Below the pieces are notes generated by a model. It saw only the letters and a program-made list of their open reading frames with translations, was not told where the DNA came from and made no database searches. DNA of 64,000 bases. It comes from Bacillus sp. F19 (GTDB lineage Bacteria; Bacillota; Bacilli; Bacillales; Bacillaceae). Below, piece by piece: positions 47,045 to 55,515 of this stretch. How positions within the stretch are numbered: the stretch's first letter is position 1; each line of letters begins with the position of its first letter. The stretch lies in contig CP085710.1 in the NCBI GenBank assembly GCA_023823795.1, forward strand, positions 2,692,001 through 2,756,000, in the 5' to 3' direction. Position numbers and translations under genes: made by a program.

Positions 47045-47311
47045 AACAAGAAATCAAAAGCCATCCCATATAGCAAACATATAAAGACAGGGATAAAACA
47101 TAAGCCATTGATAGTTAACATGGTCAATAGCTGCTTAAATTTCACCTTGAAAGCTATACATAATCACTTTATTGAAATTTGATTGAACGTTAACTATAAA
47201 TTCTGATAGTATCAAAAGTAGTCCTTTGAGAAACTTACCATTTAAAATTTGTCCAAAGCCAGGTAATGCAATACTCCAAAGGACTTTCTCCATTCGTCCT
47301 TCCTTTGACAT
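47045..47311 (-). pseudogene. Small membrane protein remnant
   Basis: The frame starts MSKEGRMEKVLWSIALPGFG and GQILNGKFLKGLLLILSEF, a two-helix membrane protein known in bacilli but of unknown function. A TAA at 47135-47137 interrupts it, after which the same frame continues as AAIDHVNYQWLMFYPCLYMF. It lies just downstream of the DUF3231 gene on the same strand. Confidence 0.55.
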
Positions 47312-47348
47312 TTAACCACTTCCTACTGGTTAACCAATCCAAGGAATT

Positions 47349-48371
47349 TTAACTATTTTGGTTCTTTTTTCTTGCAAGTTTCTCTTTATCCATCGTTCCG
47401 GGTGGTTGTTCGATCCATTCATTACTAATCATGATGTCGAGACCATCCTTCGCATATTGAGCGATTTCAAGTGATAGACGTTCGTAATTTATGGCTAAAT
47501 CATTTCGCTGACTTGCGGCTGCTGCCGTTGCATAATTACCTGTTCCAATGGCACTTAACAATGACATAAAAAACATTGTTAATTTATCTGAAAACGGCGG
47601 TGTTGTTGAATCAGTAATAGCAACTTCTGACGAAAGAGGTGGTTGTATATCGTTATCTATAAGCATCTTTGTAAAGACTTGAACATGTTTTTTTGTAATA
47701 TCTCTTCCTCTTAACATCCATTTTTGAATATTTTCACTCGAGGATGTTTGAGCAAAACTAAGTGCCAAGCTTCCTCCTATAACGTTGGTTTGGGTATTCA
47801 TATGTAAGTAAGATATCTCTATTGCATTTAGTGGTCTTTTGTTGGTAAATGGATTTAACCCACTAAAATAATTTTTGCTGTCTATAAAGTCTGTTTTAGT
47901 TGGATAAGCAATATAAGGTGCTCTAACAAATAATCCTTTTGAAAGAGATACATCCGCACCAGTGTTGTATAAGTTAGATACTTCTGTAAGCCCCTCCATA
48001 AAATAGGCTCTTATGTCTTTTCTAGCACTCATTGCAACGTAGCCACCATATGCAAGTAAACCAGCTCTCGATATGTGGCCAATATATTCAAGCATAAACG
48101 TATCAGTATATAAGCGAGGAGCATTCATATTCACATCTTCACTTGAAAATGCTGTAGGTAATGGGAGTTGTTCTTCTTGAAACAAATAAGTAAGTTTTTC
48201 GATGTGGGTAGATGAAAGGTCATAGGCTTGTTGGATAATAGAACGAATTTCTTGATCCTCTACATCTTTAAGAAAATAACCTAACATGCACTTGGACATA
48301 CTATCATTCATGTAAGCAGTCCAAATTGCGCCTATTTCGGCTGAGGTTAGTTTTGTACGGTTTTCGGTCAT
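47349..48371 (-). CDS. DUF3231 family protein (two ferritin-like bundles)
   Basis: The 340-residue protein is made of two repeats of about 165 residues; each has four long helices, beginning LTSAEIGAIWTAYMNDSMSK and LNAIEISYLHMNTQTNVIGG. This is the usual DUF3231 layout, common in spore-formers, where some members occur in spores. No metal ligand set is obvious. TTGGAGGTAAC precedes the ATG. Confidence 0.82.
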   Translation of the reverse strand: MTENRTKLTSAEIGAIWTAYMNDSMSKCMLGYFLKDVEDQEIRSIIQQAYDLSSTHIEKLTYLFQEEQLPLPTAFSSEDVNMNAPRLYTDTFMLEYIGHISRAGLLAYGGYVAMSARKDIRAYFMEGLTEVSNLYNTGADVSLSKGLFVRAPYIAYPTKTDFIDSKNYFSGLNPFTNKRPLNAIEISYLHMNTQTNVIGGSLALSFAQTSSSENIQKWMLRGRDITKKHVQVFTKMLIDNDIQPPLSSEVAITDSTTPPFSDKLTMFFMSLLSAIGTGNYATAAAASQRNDLAINYERLSLEIAQYAKDGLDIMISNEWIEQPPGTMDKEKLARKKNQNS

Positions 48372-48479
48372 AATTAGTTACCTCCAAAGAATATTTTTTC
48401 TGACATAGATATATCCTTTGTAAATAATCGTATATTATGACAAAAGCTACCTAAAGCTAATCTTTAGTCAATAAGCAGT

Positions 48480-48513
48480 AGAAAAGGATCTTCGTTTGAA
48501 GATCCTTTTTTAA
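48480..48513 (+). terminator. Orphan terminator
   Basis: AAAAGGATCTTC (48482-48493) and GAAGATCCTTTT (48498-48509) pair perfectly with a T run on the plus strand. No intact plus-strand gene ends here. Confidence 0.7.
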
Positions 48514-48718
48514 TACCGATAATATCTGATTATGTTAACTAGATTTGTATACAGCATTCATATTTTCCTTAGAAACCTTGTTCAATTAAAGGGCCAGATT
48601 CTGAAGTAAGAAAGGAAATTAGATAGTTCATCTTGAATTTGTAAGTTATTCCATTAAAGGGCAGGATTGTTTAATAAGGCATAAGAAATATATGTAATAT
48701 AAAATAAGAGTGTAAGGG

Positions 48719-48941
48719 GTGCATATTATCAAAAAGGATTTCTATAAGGGCAAAGATTTTTGGAAAAAGAATAACAAAGATAAACGGATTGAATATCCGA
48801 TAAACGATGAAATCATAAAAAAAGCAGAGAGTATTTTAGGCATAAACTTCCCTCAATCATTTACAAAGTTAATGAAGATACAAAATGGCGGGGAATTAAA
48901 TTATCCTTACTTTATGTTACCTGAAGGTGATACTGAAAGTA
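48719..48941 (+). pseudogene. SMI1/KNR4 (SUKH) immunity-type gene, truncated by IS copy 2
   Basis: About 74 residues remain, including AESILGINFPQSFTKLMKIQ and NGGELNYPYFMLP, the conserved start of SUKH-fold proteins, which often act as toxin immunity factors. The frame is cut at the IS end and the rest of the gene is not found on the other side of the element. No toxin gene is adjacent. Confidence 0.75.
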
Positions 48942-48959
48942 TGGTATGTCAACACTAAA

Positions 48960-49793
48960 CTAGACAGTTTTCTTAAGGTGTAAATTTTTGTATTCTCGTG
49001 GGCTTAAATAACCCAATGTTCCATGAATTCTTGTTCCATTAAACCAGTTCACATAATCAAATAGTTCCCTCTTTAAGTCGGATAGTGATTCGAAGTGGCG
49101 TTTTTTCACAAACTCTGTCTTGATAATTTTAAATGTTGCCTCCGCAACCGCATTATCATATGGGCAGCCTTTCATACTCATAGAACGCTTGATTTCAAAC
49201 GTTTCTAAGGCTTCGTCAATCAATTTATTCTTGAATTCACTTCCACGATCCGTGTGAAATAACTTGATCTTGTTTAGATCAATTTTTATCGAAGAAATCG
49301 CTTGATACACAAGCTTTGCGTCCTTCTGTGGACCAGCACTGTATCCGATAATTTCCCGATTATAAAGATCAACAAATACACATATGTAATGCCATTTTTT
49401 CTCGACTCTCACATACGTTAAATCACTGACAACCACGTTGTAAGCTGCTTCTTGTCTGAACTCACGGTTTAGCTCATTCTTTTGCTTCGATTCATTACAC
49501 GTTGAGACATGGGGCTTGAACTGGGCAATGGTATAAGTGGACACTAGGCCTTGCTCTTTCATCACTCGACCAATCCGTCTTCTTGAAACCTGGTATCCAC
49601 ATTTCTGGAGTTCCACTTTAATTTTGCGCGTGCCATAGTTTTGGCGGCTGGCATGGAAGATTTCTATCACTTTAAGGGTTACCTCATCTGTTTGAGGTAG
49701 AATTTTTTCTTCGTAATAATATGTGCTTCTTGAAATCTTGAGGACGTTACACATTGCTGATACCGAGTATTTGTGGGCGTTATTTCGAATCAC
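48960..49793 (-). CDS. IS3-family transposase OrfB (DDE), copy 2
   Basis: The 277-residue protein has the same DDE motifs as the other copies (VVSDLTYVRV, LFHTDRGSEF, PYDNAVAEATFK). It differs at about a dozen positions, for example KISRSTYY in place of EIPRSTYY and ETFEIKRSMSM in place of ATFKIKRSLSM. Confidence 0.9.
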   Translation of the reverse strand: MIRNNAHKYSVSAMCNVLKISRSTYYYEEKILPQTDEVTLKVIEIFHASRQNYGTRKIKVELQKCGYQVSRRRIGRVMKEQGLVSTYTIAQFKPHVSTCNESKQKNELNREFRQEAAYNVVVSDLTYVRVEKKWHYICVFVDLYNREIIGYSAGPQKDAKLVYQAISSIKIDLNKIKLFHTDRGSEFKNKLIDEALETFEIKRSMSMKGCPYDNAVAEATFKIIKTEFVKKRHFESLSDLKRELFDYVNWFNGTRIHGTLGYLSPREYKNLHLKKTV

Positions 49794-49795
49794 AT

Positions 49796-50080
49796 TTACT
49801 TTCGTCCCATGATCAGCGCGGCTTGCTTTAAAATATCATTCTCCATTTCTAGCTGTTTATTTCTCTTCATTACCTCAGCCAATTTCACTTGATCAGGCGT
49901 TAAATGATCTTTTTCTTTAAACGAACCTGAGTTGCGTTGTTGACTGATCCATTTATCTAGTGAGGAGGGAGTCAGGTCATACTCCCTTATAATTTCTTTG
50001 CGTGGCTTTCCATTTAGATACAGTTGTACGATTTGTTCTTTAAATTCTTGCGTAAATGTTCGGCGCTCTCGTTTAGTCAC
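49796..50080 (-). CDS. IS3-family transposase OrfA, copy 2
   Basis: The 94-residue protein is nearly identical to copies 1 and 3 (LNGKPRKEI in place of LTGKPRKEI, KDHLTPD in place of KDNLTPD). It carries the HTH and zipper helix and AAAAGGAG precedes the ATG. Confidence 0.9.
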   Translation of the reverse strand: MTKRERRTFTQEFKEQIVQLYLNGKPRKEIIREYDLTPSSLDKWISQQRNSGSFKEKDHLTPDQVKLAEVMKRNKQLEMENDILKQAALIMGRK

Positions 50081-50159
50081 AGTAGAATCTCCTTTTATCG
50101 TTGTTTTCGTTAGTCTACTTGACCTTAAAATAATTGTCTAACTTAGTGTAGCCGATTCA

Positions 50160-50719
50160 AAGTAAGAGACCCAGTGGCTTGGGCAACTAGCATCCAAAAG
50201 GCCATTGATTTATGGGGAAGAAAATTAGCGTCAGTATTTGGAGTGCACAACTGGCCTCGTTTTGGAAACCAAACAGCAATTGAATATTTGGAAAAACAAA
50301 GAGACTTATATCAATATATAAATGACCAAACATTAAGGTTGATTAATAAAGGGTATACAATTGAAGAGGTTGGAAGAATGGTGAAGCTTCCAGAAAGTTT
50401 GACGGGTGAATGGTATAATAGTGAACTTTATGGAACTGTCAATCATAATGCAAAAGCAGTGTATCAGAAGTATATCGGCTGGTATAGTGGAAACCCGGTT
50501 GATCTAAATAAATTATTACCTGAAGAATCAGCAAAAAAATATGTGGAATATATGGGTGGAGAGGAACGTGTTATAGAGAAAGCTAAGCAGGACTTCAGGA
50601 AAGGAGAATATCAATGGGTTGCAGAGGTTACAAAACAGGTTATTTATGCAAATCCAAGTAACAGAGAAGCCAAACAGACCTATTACCTGAATGAACATAT
50701 TGATTCCTATAAGGATTAA
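50160..50719 (+). pseudogene. Alkyl sulfatase (SdsA1/YjcS-like) fragment
   Basis: The frame opens at the IS edge with VRDPVAWATSIQKAIDLWGR, and includes FGVHNWPRFGN (a metal-ligand His region), YLEKQRDLYQYINDQTLRLI and LPEESAKKYVEYMGG, typical of the MBL-plus-dimerisation part of alkyl sulfatases. The N-terminal metallo-beta-lactamase half is missing. After ANPSNREAKQ the family similarity stops and the last 14 residues come from unrelated sequence. Truncated at both ends. Confidence 0.82.
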
Positions 50720-50747
50720 TGTATGGATGGGTATAGTTGTTCAACAT
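50640..50747 (-). pseudogene. 5' fragment of an unknown gene
   Basis: GGAGGTCAT precedes an ATG at 50747 opening MLNNYTHPYINPYRNQYVHS, a Tyr/Asn/Pro-rich start seen in spore coat-type proteins. The frame soon runs into antisense alkyl sulfatase sequence and stops. It appears to be the surviving start of a gene cut at the same junction (near 50670) that removed the sulfatase end. Confidence 0.4.
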
Positions 50748-51100
50748 ATGACCTCCTAAAATTTATTTTGATTTAATGTAGTATATGAAGGGCATGACAT
50801 CAAGGAACCTAGTAATATCGTTTGTTCCTTGTGTCCATAACACATATAAAAACTCCTCTTGAATAATTTATAGTTAGTTTCTCTAACTATTTTCTTCTGT
50901 ATCGTTAGATAAGGAACTCCTTAATTGTAAGTAAAATGGGTCCTTTGGTGCGCAAATCGAAACAAATGAAATAAGGGAACAGGTTCATCGTCCCTGTCCC
51001 ATTAAATACTCATTTCTCCATGGGCCAGATTCAGCAATATTTGAAATAGGCACAAAACTTACAAATTTGTCATACCATTATTATCAGGGCTTTCACAGAT
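50748..51100. other. Spacer without a recognised gene
   Basis: A small TAGTTAG/CTAACTA hairpin (about 50871-50890) and an imperfect GGGAACAGG/CCTGTCCC hairpin (about 50975-51000) are the only structures I see. Confidence 0.5.
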
Positions 51101-51114
51101 TTAAGGAGATGAAA

Positions 51115-51936
51115 ATGATGTATCGAAACCCAATGTTGAATGAATTTACTGATGATAATGGTAATGTTAATAAGTTTGTCTCAACATTAGAAGAGAGAGG
51201 TTTTATTGTACAGGAAGGGGAATTAAGGTATATAGACATACTAAAGCTTGTCAGTGAAGGTGTTGTGGATAATGCTATGGGGAATCAAGCTGGTGCTCCC
51301 TATTCACCCGTCTTACTGCCGCCAGCTCCTAATCAACATCCATCCGAAGGACAGGAACCTCCAATTGGATATGACCCGGATGCGCCTACTAATTATCCTT
51401 CTAATATAAATTATATAGTACCTGGATTTACTTATAAACTCAGGCCTGATGAGGCTGTTGTATTAATCGGACAGACACCTCCACCAGCTGTTTACTTCGG
51501 TTTTCGGAGCTACCTTGGGTTTGTTGAAAATAAACCTGGAAAGGATTACAGTGGGACTGTAACGGCAGGAGATGCCGAAAAAGGTTTTTATCACGGTATT
51601 TTTGCAAGCCTCGGTGATCAATTAAATAATTTCAATATCTGGACTGAAAATACTCAAGGAGGAACAGCCGGCAATCCTTTTAACAGTTCTACAATTATTA
51701 TCAGCACGGCTGACCAGAGTGTAAATAAACAAATGCGCGATGCGTTGGCGGGAGCAGGCTTTGATCCGGATATCATGAATGATGACAATATTCCTATGGG
51801 TTTGGTTAACATGGGGCTTGAAAAGGGGAAGGATACCTTTTCCTTTATCATGAGAGCTGCGATATGGGCAGAAAAATTTATTGGTGATCAATATCTTAAT
51901 AATTCATGCTCAAAGCCAGGCTCATCTTGCAAATAA
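51115..51936 (+). CDS. Uncharacterised protein
   Basis: I do not recognise this 273-residue protein. It is soluble, with a Pro-rich stretch (SPVLLPPAPNQHPSEGQEPP) near residue 75-95, then a beta-rich region with VPGFTYKLRPDEAVVLIGQT and VYFGFRSYLGFV. The end (NNSCSKPGSSCK) looks abrupt and may be altered by a rearrangement. The ATG at 51115 has AAGGAG 6 bp upstream; 51118 is also possible. Confidence 0.6.
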   Translation: MMYRNPMLNEFTDDNGNVNKFVSTLEERGFIVQEGELRYIDILKLVSEGVVDNAMGNQAGAPYSPVLLPPAPNQHPSEGQEPPIGYDPDAPTNYPSNINYIVPGFTYKLRPDEAVVLIGQTPPPAVYFGFRSYLGFVENKPGKDYSGTVTAGDAEKGFYHGIFASLGDQLNNFNIWTENTQGGTAGNPFNSSTIIISTADQSVNKQMRDALAGAGFDPDIMNDDNIPMGLVNMGLEKGKDTFSFIMRAAIWAEKFIGDQYLNNSCSKPGSSCK

Positions 51937-52270
51937 TAAAAAGCAACCAGAAGACCGATTGAGTTTGCACTGGGGGGATTGTCCAATCCCATATCGTCCC
52001 CATTTTCGACTCTTCTAATGTTCTCCAATCAGGAATGAGGACTTCAGGTAAATTGTTATACACAACTTCCAGTAACTTGATAATATTGTTTTGACGTTGA
52101 AACAGTTCGTCCTGACGTTGAAATAGTTTGTCAAGAGTTTTCGTTATACTTTGAATGGCATTACCTGTGCCATAAAGTTTATTCTGGAGCTCTACAAGCC
52201 CTTGCTGTATCTTTTCAATTTTATTGTCAATTACATCGGCGTATGCGAGCCATAGCGTAAATTCGTACAT
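51896..52270 (-). CDS. Hypothetical coiled-coil protein
   Basis: A 124-residue frame with a helical coiled middle (KIEKIQQGLVELQNKLYGTG, LFQRQDELFQRQNNIIKLLE) and a hydrophobic segment near the end (SVFWLLFIICKMSLAL). The start lacks a clear ribosome site, and the 3' end overlaps the plus-strand gene by 41 bp. The heptad pattern supports coding; the ends may be altered. Confidence 0.4.
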   Translation of the reverse strand: MYEFTLWLAYADVIDNKIEKIQQGLVELQNKLYGTGNAIQSITKTLDKLFQRQDELFQRQNNIIKLLEVVYNNLPEVLIPDWRTLEESKMGTIWDWTIPPVQTQSVFWLLFIICKMSLALSMNY

Positions 52271-52481
52271 AAAAGGATTAGATTAGTCATGCCTAGGTCC
52301 ATTTTAAAAAATTGGCTATTGCTAGGTCTAGTTTCGTATTGCCAAAAATGTGCTATTGCCGTTTATTATTTTCAGGATAGTATTTAACAAAAAGAGTCAA
52401 ATTGAACAGTTGTTTTTCAGTCTTTTTTCATATCGAGAAACATATACTCAATAAGAATGACTTTAGAATAGGAGGATCTAA

Positions 52482-52691
52482 ATGACAAACAACGACCTGT
52501 TAAGCTTTTATGATCCCTATGTTTATCAGACATTAACAACCATTGTTGGCAAAATGGTTACTGTTCAAACCATAAGAGGTAGCGTTCGTGGCTCCTTGAA
52601 AAATGTATTGCCAGATCACATTGTTGTCGAATCTAACGGAACTCCCTTTTTTATTCGTACCCAGCAAATTATTTGGGTTTTTCCTGGTTAA
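52482..52691 (+). CDS. DUF2642 (YuzF-like) small protein
   Basis: The 69-residue Sm-like protein contains VGKMVTVQTIRGSVRGSLKN and DHIVVESNGTPFFIRTQQII, the DUF2642 core found in many spore-associated bacillus proteins. TAGGAGGATC precedes the ATG. It lies 24 bp ahead of the Mn catalase gene, probably in one operon. Confidence 0.82.
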   Translation: MTNNDLLSFYDPYVYQTLTTIVGKMVTVQTIRGSVRGSLKNVLPDHIVVESNGTPFFIRTQQIIWVFPG

Positions 52692-52715
52692 CAAAAAGGA
52701 AGTGGAGGGGAAATA

Positions 52716-53606
52716 ATGTTTAAAAGAATAAATAAATTGGTAATTGAACTTCCTATACCCGCACACGGCGATATGAATGCTGCAGCAGCAGTACAAGAGC
52801 TCTTGGGTGGCAAGTTTGGGGAGATGTCTACCTTAAATAACTATATGTTTCAGTCTTTTAACTTCAGAAATAAAAAAAAGCTAAAACCATTCTATGAGTT
52901 AGTGGCAAGCATTACAGCAGAAGAATTTGGTCATGTAGAACTTGTTTCTAATACGATTAATTTGTTATCGGTAGGTAATACTTTTCCAGGGAATCCGGAT
53001 ATCACTCCACTTCAAAATGGGAAGGATGCGAGAAACACCCACCATTTTATTTCTACAGCTCAAACGGCTATACCAGGTGATTCAATGGGAAGACCTTGGA
53101 CTGGTGATAATGTTTTTAATAGTGGAAATCTGGTTTTAGATTTAACACATAACTTTTTTCTAGAGATTGGTGCACGTACACATAAAATGAGAGTTTATGA
53201 GATGACTGATAACCCAGTTGCTAGAACCATGATTGGGTATTTACTTGTTCGTGGAGGAACACATATCCTCGCCTATGCGAAAGCAATCGAAATTGCTACA
53301 GGGGTAGACTTGACGAAAATGCTTCCAGTTCCAAATCTTGATAACTCAAAATTTGATTATGCCAGACCGTTCATAGAAAAAGGCTTAAGCAATGTGCTAT
53401 TCACATGGAGCGAAACAGAATACAGGGATATCGGAATGATTTGGAAAGGAACAAATCCGGAAAATGGGCAACCGCTTGAAGTGAAAATTGGTACTCCTGA
53501 AGGCGGACCAATTCCAGACTTAGAGGAATTACCTGAAGAATTTGCTCCTGGTATTACTAGGGACGATTATGAATTAATCAAAAAACGTCTAATGGAAAAT
53601 TTATAA
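52716..53606 (+). CDS. Manganese catalase
   Basis: A dimanganese catalase of 296 residues that breaks down H2O2. The four-helix bundle carries metal ligands in the AAAAVQELLGGKFGEMSTL region, SITAEEFGHVELV, and HNFFLEIGARTHK with RGGTHILAYAKA. It is like YdbD and CotJC-type enzymes; together with the DUF2642 gene this suggests spore or late-growth expression. AGTGGAGGGG precedes the ATG. Confidence 0.92.
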   Translation: MFKRINKLVIELPIPAHGDMNAAAAVQELLGGKFGEMSTLNNYMFQSFNFRNKKKLKPFYELVASITAEEFGHVELVSNTINLLSVGNTFPGNPDITPLQNGKDARNTHHFISTAQTAIPGDSMGRPWTGDNVFNSGNLVLDLTHNFFLEIGARTHKMRVYEMTDNPVARTMIGYLLVRGGTHILAYAKAIEIATGVDLTKMLPVPNLDNSKFDYARPFIEKGLSNVLFTWSETEYRDIGMIWKGTNPENGQPLEVKIGTPEGGPIPDLEELPEEFAPGITRDDYELIKKRLMENL

Positions 53607-54015
53607 TGGATTTTTTGTAGGAAAAATATTAATAAAATTTGGATTTGTTTAGCGAACGGCAACAGCCACTTTTCGCTATTTTCATTCATACTTCAACAAT
53701 CCAAGTTGACACTTAAATAGAATCAGTTTGAAGTCGTCTTATGAAAATTTTCCTTGTTTTTTTTATTGTTCTTGGAGAAACTTAAGGAATTTCTCTTGTA
53801 CATGTGGATGATTAATTAACCTCTTAACAACTTAAACTCCTAATTTGTGTTTGTTAATTAATGATTACACTCTTATTTTAACTTTTGCTGAAACTCCCTC
53901 GTGATTTAAGTCACTAAAATATCGAGAGTTGGTGAACATTTTTGTGAAATAGTGAGCAAATGAATTCAGCACATGAAGCACAGGTGAAGCACGTGCTTCT
54001 CATGGCCCTATCTCA

Positions 54016-54067
54016 ACAAAAACAGAAAAAAGCAAGAGAACCGTTATCTTGCCTCTTTCTGTTTTTA
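54016..54067 (+). terminator. Orphan terminator-like hairpin
   Basis: AAAACAGAAA pairs with TTTCTGTTTT around an inner CAAGA/TCTTG stem; a T run follows on the plus strand. Confidence 0.6.
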
Positions 54068-54610
54068 TGGTAGACACTCATGCCGCGTTGCGGCATTGGA
54101 GAAGATCGCTTTTCCGGTTTGTTGCAGCTGATCATACTCTGGCTTCCCTAAGTTTTTTATTATTCGTAATCTCAAATCTTATATACCCCTTAAAACCTAG
54201 ATATAAAGCCATTTTAGGACACACTAGAAAACTATAGAAAATTTTACTTTCCACGCTGGCAGCGAAGAGGTCAGTTATATTAGTCTCCGTAGTTCATGAC
54301 AATAAATAAGAGCCTCCCCACTCAGGAAAGGCCCCCTACTCACTGTTACATCTTTATTTATCTTTACTTACAAGTAGTGAACAGCACTCCACATGCGTAG
54401 TATTAGGTATTTATGAAACCCTAGTTATTACACTTTATTTAATTGATTTAAGTGCGTAAATCCAAGTTCCTTCATACTTTACGGTTAAATGAATTTACTT
54501 TAGAAACTTAAGTGTGTGGTCATCGTGTGATCATGTGGTCAATTTGTTATCACTTTAAAATAAATATTTATACACATTATTGACTATTATTTAATATGGT
54601 AGAACGATGA

Positions 54611-54645
54611 ATAAGGGAGGTTTAATTCACCCTCCCTTTTTTTAT
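54611..54645 (+). terminator. Orphan terminator
   Basis: AAGGGAGG (54613-54620) and CCTCCCTT (54631-54638) pair, followed by seven or more T residues on the plus strand. Confidence 0.65.
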
Positions 54646-54758
54646 TCAGCTATCACAACTTTTATCGTGCTTAATTCTCATCTGTTCTTCACTTACACAC
54701 ATATAATTTCTTTTTGTTTTTTGCATCAATTTTGTTGTCTTCCAATAGGTATGTAACA

Positions 54759-55256
54759 TTATGAAATATTGTTTCTTCTTTCTAAAAAGACAACGTCTCT
54801 CCATACACCATTCATTTTACCGATACGTTCTCTGATCCCTACTTCTCGAAATCCTTCTTTTTTATGTATTTTTAAACTAGGAATGTTTGCCGGAAAAATT
54901 CCTGCTTGAAGTGTCCAAAAACCTTCTTTCTCACTTAAATCTATAATTGAACGAAGTAAGGCACTTCCAATTCCAAGACCTTTATTTGTATGGTTTATAT
55001 AAATGCTCACATCTGCTACTCCTGCGTATATGCATCTTCCTGAGACAGGACTTAATGCTGCCCAGCCAAGAACATTCTTTTCAACTTTAGCAACTAGTCG
55101 ACAAGTTTTGGAATGACCTTCATCCCAGCTTTCCCAAGAAGGGGCATCCGTTTCGAATGTAGCATTTCCGGTCGCAATGCCTTCAAGATAAATGGATCTG
55201 ACTTGTTCCCAATCATTGTCCAACATTTTTTCGATCTGATATTGCAAAATAAACAC
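54759..55256 (-). CDS. ArsN1-like GNAT acetyltransferase
   Basis: The 165-residue GNAT resembles phosphinothricin acetyltransferases and especially arsinothricin N-acetyltransferase ArsN1: EGIATGNATFETDAPSWESW, GWAALSPVSGRCIYAGVADV, NKGLGIGSALLRSII and LQAGIFPANIPSLKIHKKEG. ArsN1 inactivates the antibiotic arsinothricin by acetylation. Its place at the distal end of the arsenic operon supports that reading; phosphinothricin is the alternative substrate. Separated from the operon by a terminator, so it may have its own promoter. Confidence 0.78.
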   Translation of the reverse strand: MFILQYQIEKMLDNDWEQVRSIYLEGIATGNATFETDAPSWESWDEGHSKTCRLVAKVEKNVLGWAALSPVSGRCIYAGVADVSIYINHTNKGLGIGSALLRSIIDLSEKEGFWTLQAGIFPANIPSLKIHKKEGFREVGIRERIGKMNGVWRDVVFLERRNNIS

Positions 55257-55330
55257 CTCTCATGATTATTAAATTAATCTTTTCATACCTTTACAACTTA
55301 TCATAAAATTCAGTTTACTTATTACTGAAA

Positions 55331-55373
55331 GAAAAAAAGTCTCAGAATTCTAATTAGATTTCTGAAACTTTTA
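55331..55373 (-). terminator. Terminator of the arsenic operon
   Basis: AAAAGTCTCAGAA (55335-55347) pairs with TTCTGAAACTTTT (55360-55372) with one G-T pair; on the minus strand a T run follows. It lies just after the hesB-like stop. Confidence 0.75.
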
Positions 55374-55515
55374 TAGTTAACAGCACTCGCTGCCGCCTAT
55401 TAATACAAATCCTGCTCCATCAGCAGTGTTCTCTTTGTCTAAGGTTACTTCTTCTACAGAAGAGGAGATTTGAGGATCTAATGCAACCTTGATGCCATGG
55501 TATGTCAACACTAAA

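Larger units (their letters stand above)
48942..50159 (-). mobile_element. IS3-family insertion sequence, copy 2 (1218 bp)
   Basis: It has the same ends and length as copies at 32832 and 55498 but opposite orientation to copy 1. The flanks are GTA and AAG, so there is no target duplication, and the genes on the two sides are unrelated. Its proteins differ from copies 1 and 3 at several positions, so it is an older or separate arrival. Confidence 0.9.
53607..54758. other. 1.15-kb region without a recognised gene
   Basis: Stops are frequent in all frames. Two strong hairpins are present (54016-54066 and 54611-54645). Nothing else could be identified; it may be debris of deleted genes between the Mn catalase gene and the arsenic island. 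Confidence 0.55.

Noticed and set aside
48939-50162. Target duplication for IS copy 2
   Set aside because: The 3-bp flanks are GTA and AAG; the nearby AAGTA on both sides does not align with the element ends.
54049-54237. 62-codon plus ORF in the empty region
   Set aside because: It starts inside a terminator hairpin and has no ribosome site or similarity.
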